DNA of 16,130 nt from positions 1 through 16,130 of the forward strand of contig JAGHVI010000135.1 in NCBI GenBank assembly GCA_018064385.1, in the 5' to 3' direction. Under the pieces are notes generated by a model. It was not told where the DNA came from, ran no database searches, and saw only the letters and a program-made list of their open reading frames with translations. Positions 15,650 to 16,130 of the stretch are shown here, piece by piece. A program made the position numbers and the translations under genes. Numbering within the stretch: position 1 is the stretch's first letter; each line of letters begins with the position of its first letter. Source of the DNA: Candidatus Minthenecus merdequi. GTDB lineage: Bacteria > Bacteroidota > Bacteroidia > Bacteroidales > Paludibacteraceae.

Positions 15650-15704
15650 TTTTTGAATGAAAGAGGTAGTGCTAATCTATCAACTTGTCAATGATGAACC
15701 TATT
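15650..15704 (-). pseudogene. Short remnant of the 5' end of an ATPase gene
   Basis: On the minus strand from 15704 the frame reads NRFIIDKLID, then TAG, then HYLFHSKTI. The first ten residues nearly repeat RRFIIDRLTEW of the pseudogene at 12564. The differing bases in the shared 26-base core are a synonymous Arg change, an Arg/Lys change and a Thr/Ile change. TAG replaces the conserved Trp codon. Nothing further of the gene is recognisable, so the fragment could be a coincidence of repeated DNA. Confidence 0.45.
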
Positions 15705-15733
15705 GGCTTTTTCCGTGATAAAAGTCAGGCACT

Positions 15734-15755
15734 GGTCGAGTAATAATCGAGTGAT
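15734..15755 (+). repeat. Two tandem 11-bp units
   Basis: GGTCGAGTAAT and AATCGAGTGAT, followed by GAAA, repeat the layout of the three-unit array at 15414-15446, where the last unit is also followed by GAAA. Confidence 0.8.
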
Positions 15756-15790
15756 GAAATGATTGTTTCAATATTTTTTTCAAGCGCAGT

Positions 15791-15808
15791 GAAAAAATCC
15801 GTTTTTTC
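15791..15808. repeat. A/T hairpin before the right-hand promoter
   Basis: GAAAAAA and TTTTTTC pair around TCCG. It could shield the promoter just downstream from read-through, but the stem is almost only A-T. Confidence 0.4.
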
Positions 15809-15811
15809 TCC

Positions 15812-15841
15812 TTGCTATTTCAAAATAATATTGTACCTTTG
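15812..15841 (+). promoter_or_regulatory. Promoter of the right-hand ATPase gene
   Basis: TTG (15812-15814), 19 bases, then TACCTTTG (15834-15841) match the Bacteroidota consensus. The predicted leader to the ATG at 15997 is about 150 bases and contains the 32-bp repeat array. Confidence 0.8.
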
Positions 15842-15888
15842 CAGCGAAATTCATTGATGTTCCAGTAGTTGCCTCTGATGAATGATGT

Positions 15889-15965
15889 AAAATAAGGCAT
15901 TCAGAGATGAGAAAATATGCAAAATAAGGCATTGAAACGATGCAAATATTGCAAAATAAGGCATT
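15889..15965 (+). repeat. Three-copy direct repeat, 32-bp period, in the ATPase leader
   Basis: AAAATAAGGCATT occurs exactly at 15889-15901, 15921-15933 and 15953-15965. The bases between the first two and last two copies are partly alike (GATG, AATAT or ATATGC). The array lies after the promoter and ends about 30 bases before the ATG. Confidence 0.88.
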
Positions 15966-15996
15966 TGGTGAAGATGGTTATAGTACAATTGCATTT

Positions 15997-16130
15997 ATGA
16001 AAACAATAGACAAGAGGACGTTGGAAGTAATATTCAGCGACCAGAAAAAGGAGATTGGTAATTGGAAAAACGATTTTCTTTGCTCTCGTATTGAGGAAAA
16101 AATGGTGGATTTGGAGAGCCCTCAAGCACA
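15997..16130 (+). CDS. AAA ATPase (DUF4143-like family), N-terminal part; 3' end outside window
   Basis: Forty-four codons are visible, starting MKTIDKRTLEVIFSDQKKEI and ending CSRIEEKMVDLESPQA. The phrase about Arg-Lys/Ile-Glu-Glu followed by a short run before a Gln-Ala is the usual N-terminus of Bacteroidales ATP-binding proteins that have a P-loop just after this point and a C-terminal DUF4143 domain. The P-loop itself would be outside the window, so the call rests on the N-terminus and on context. No stop interrupts the visible part. It has a consensus promoter and a repeat array in its leader, suggesting it is expressed and controlled. Such ATPases are multicopy in Bacteroidales and their role is not settled. 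Confidence 0.6.
   Translation, partial: MKTIDKRTLEVIFSDQKKEIGNWKNDFLCSRIEEKMVDLESPQA

Noticed and set aside
15901..16125. Minus-strand frame of 74 codons at the right edge
   Set aside because: It is antisense to the promoter-driven ATPase start at 15997 and resembles no family.

Overview
The window comes from a member of the order Bacteroidales (Bacteroides/Prevotella relatives). Three things point there: promoters of the Bacteroidota type (TTTG, about 19-20 bases, then TAnnTTTG), weak or absent Shine-Dalgarno sequences, and a V-type ATPase operon in the order E, DUF2764, A, B, D, I, K, which is typical of this phylum.

Left part (1-4510). The 3' end of a coenzyme B12-dependent methylmalonyl-CoA mutase ends at a strong terminator. 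A 400-base stretch follows with a 33-bp tandem repeat, then a small two-helix membrane protein. On the minus strand lies a three-gene unit: dUTPase, a secreted TPR protein and a DUF4292 lipoprotein. A near-perfect promoter drives it.

Middle (4511-12076). Seven tightly packed minus-strand genes encode a V/A-type rotary ATPase. They start at a clear promoter and end at a strong terminator. No subunit F or G gene is present, and a DUF2764 protein sits in the place of subunit C. The proteolipid keeps the residues that bind Na+ in Enterococcus hirae NtpK, so a sodium-coupled enzyme is plausible.

Right part (12077-16130). This is an accessory region with much non-coding structure. It holds two REP-like hairpin modules and a decayed AAA ATPase gene with two nonsense codons. 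Next comes a highly structured RNA of about 270 nt with its own promoter, in which one segment can pair with either of two partners. A translationally coupled pair of secreted-protein genes follows, one unknown and one with a CsgG-like, WRLPTKEE and DUF1573 architecture. Beyond these are a 25-bp perfect inverted repeat with 11-bp direct repeats, a second short ATPase-gene relic, and the start of an apparently intact AAA ATPase gene that runs off the window.

The most interesting material is between genes. Three arrays of 32-33 bp period occur, two of them at the 5' ends of ATPase-family genes. Two almost identical promoter cores serve the structured RNA and the right-hand ATPase gene. The structured RNA lies directly upstream of the secreted-protein pair.
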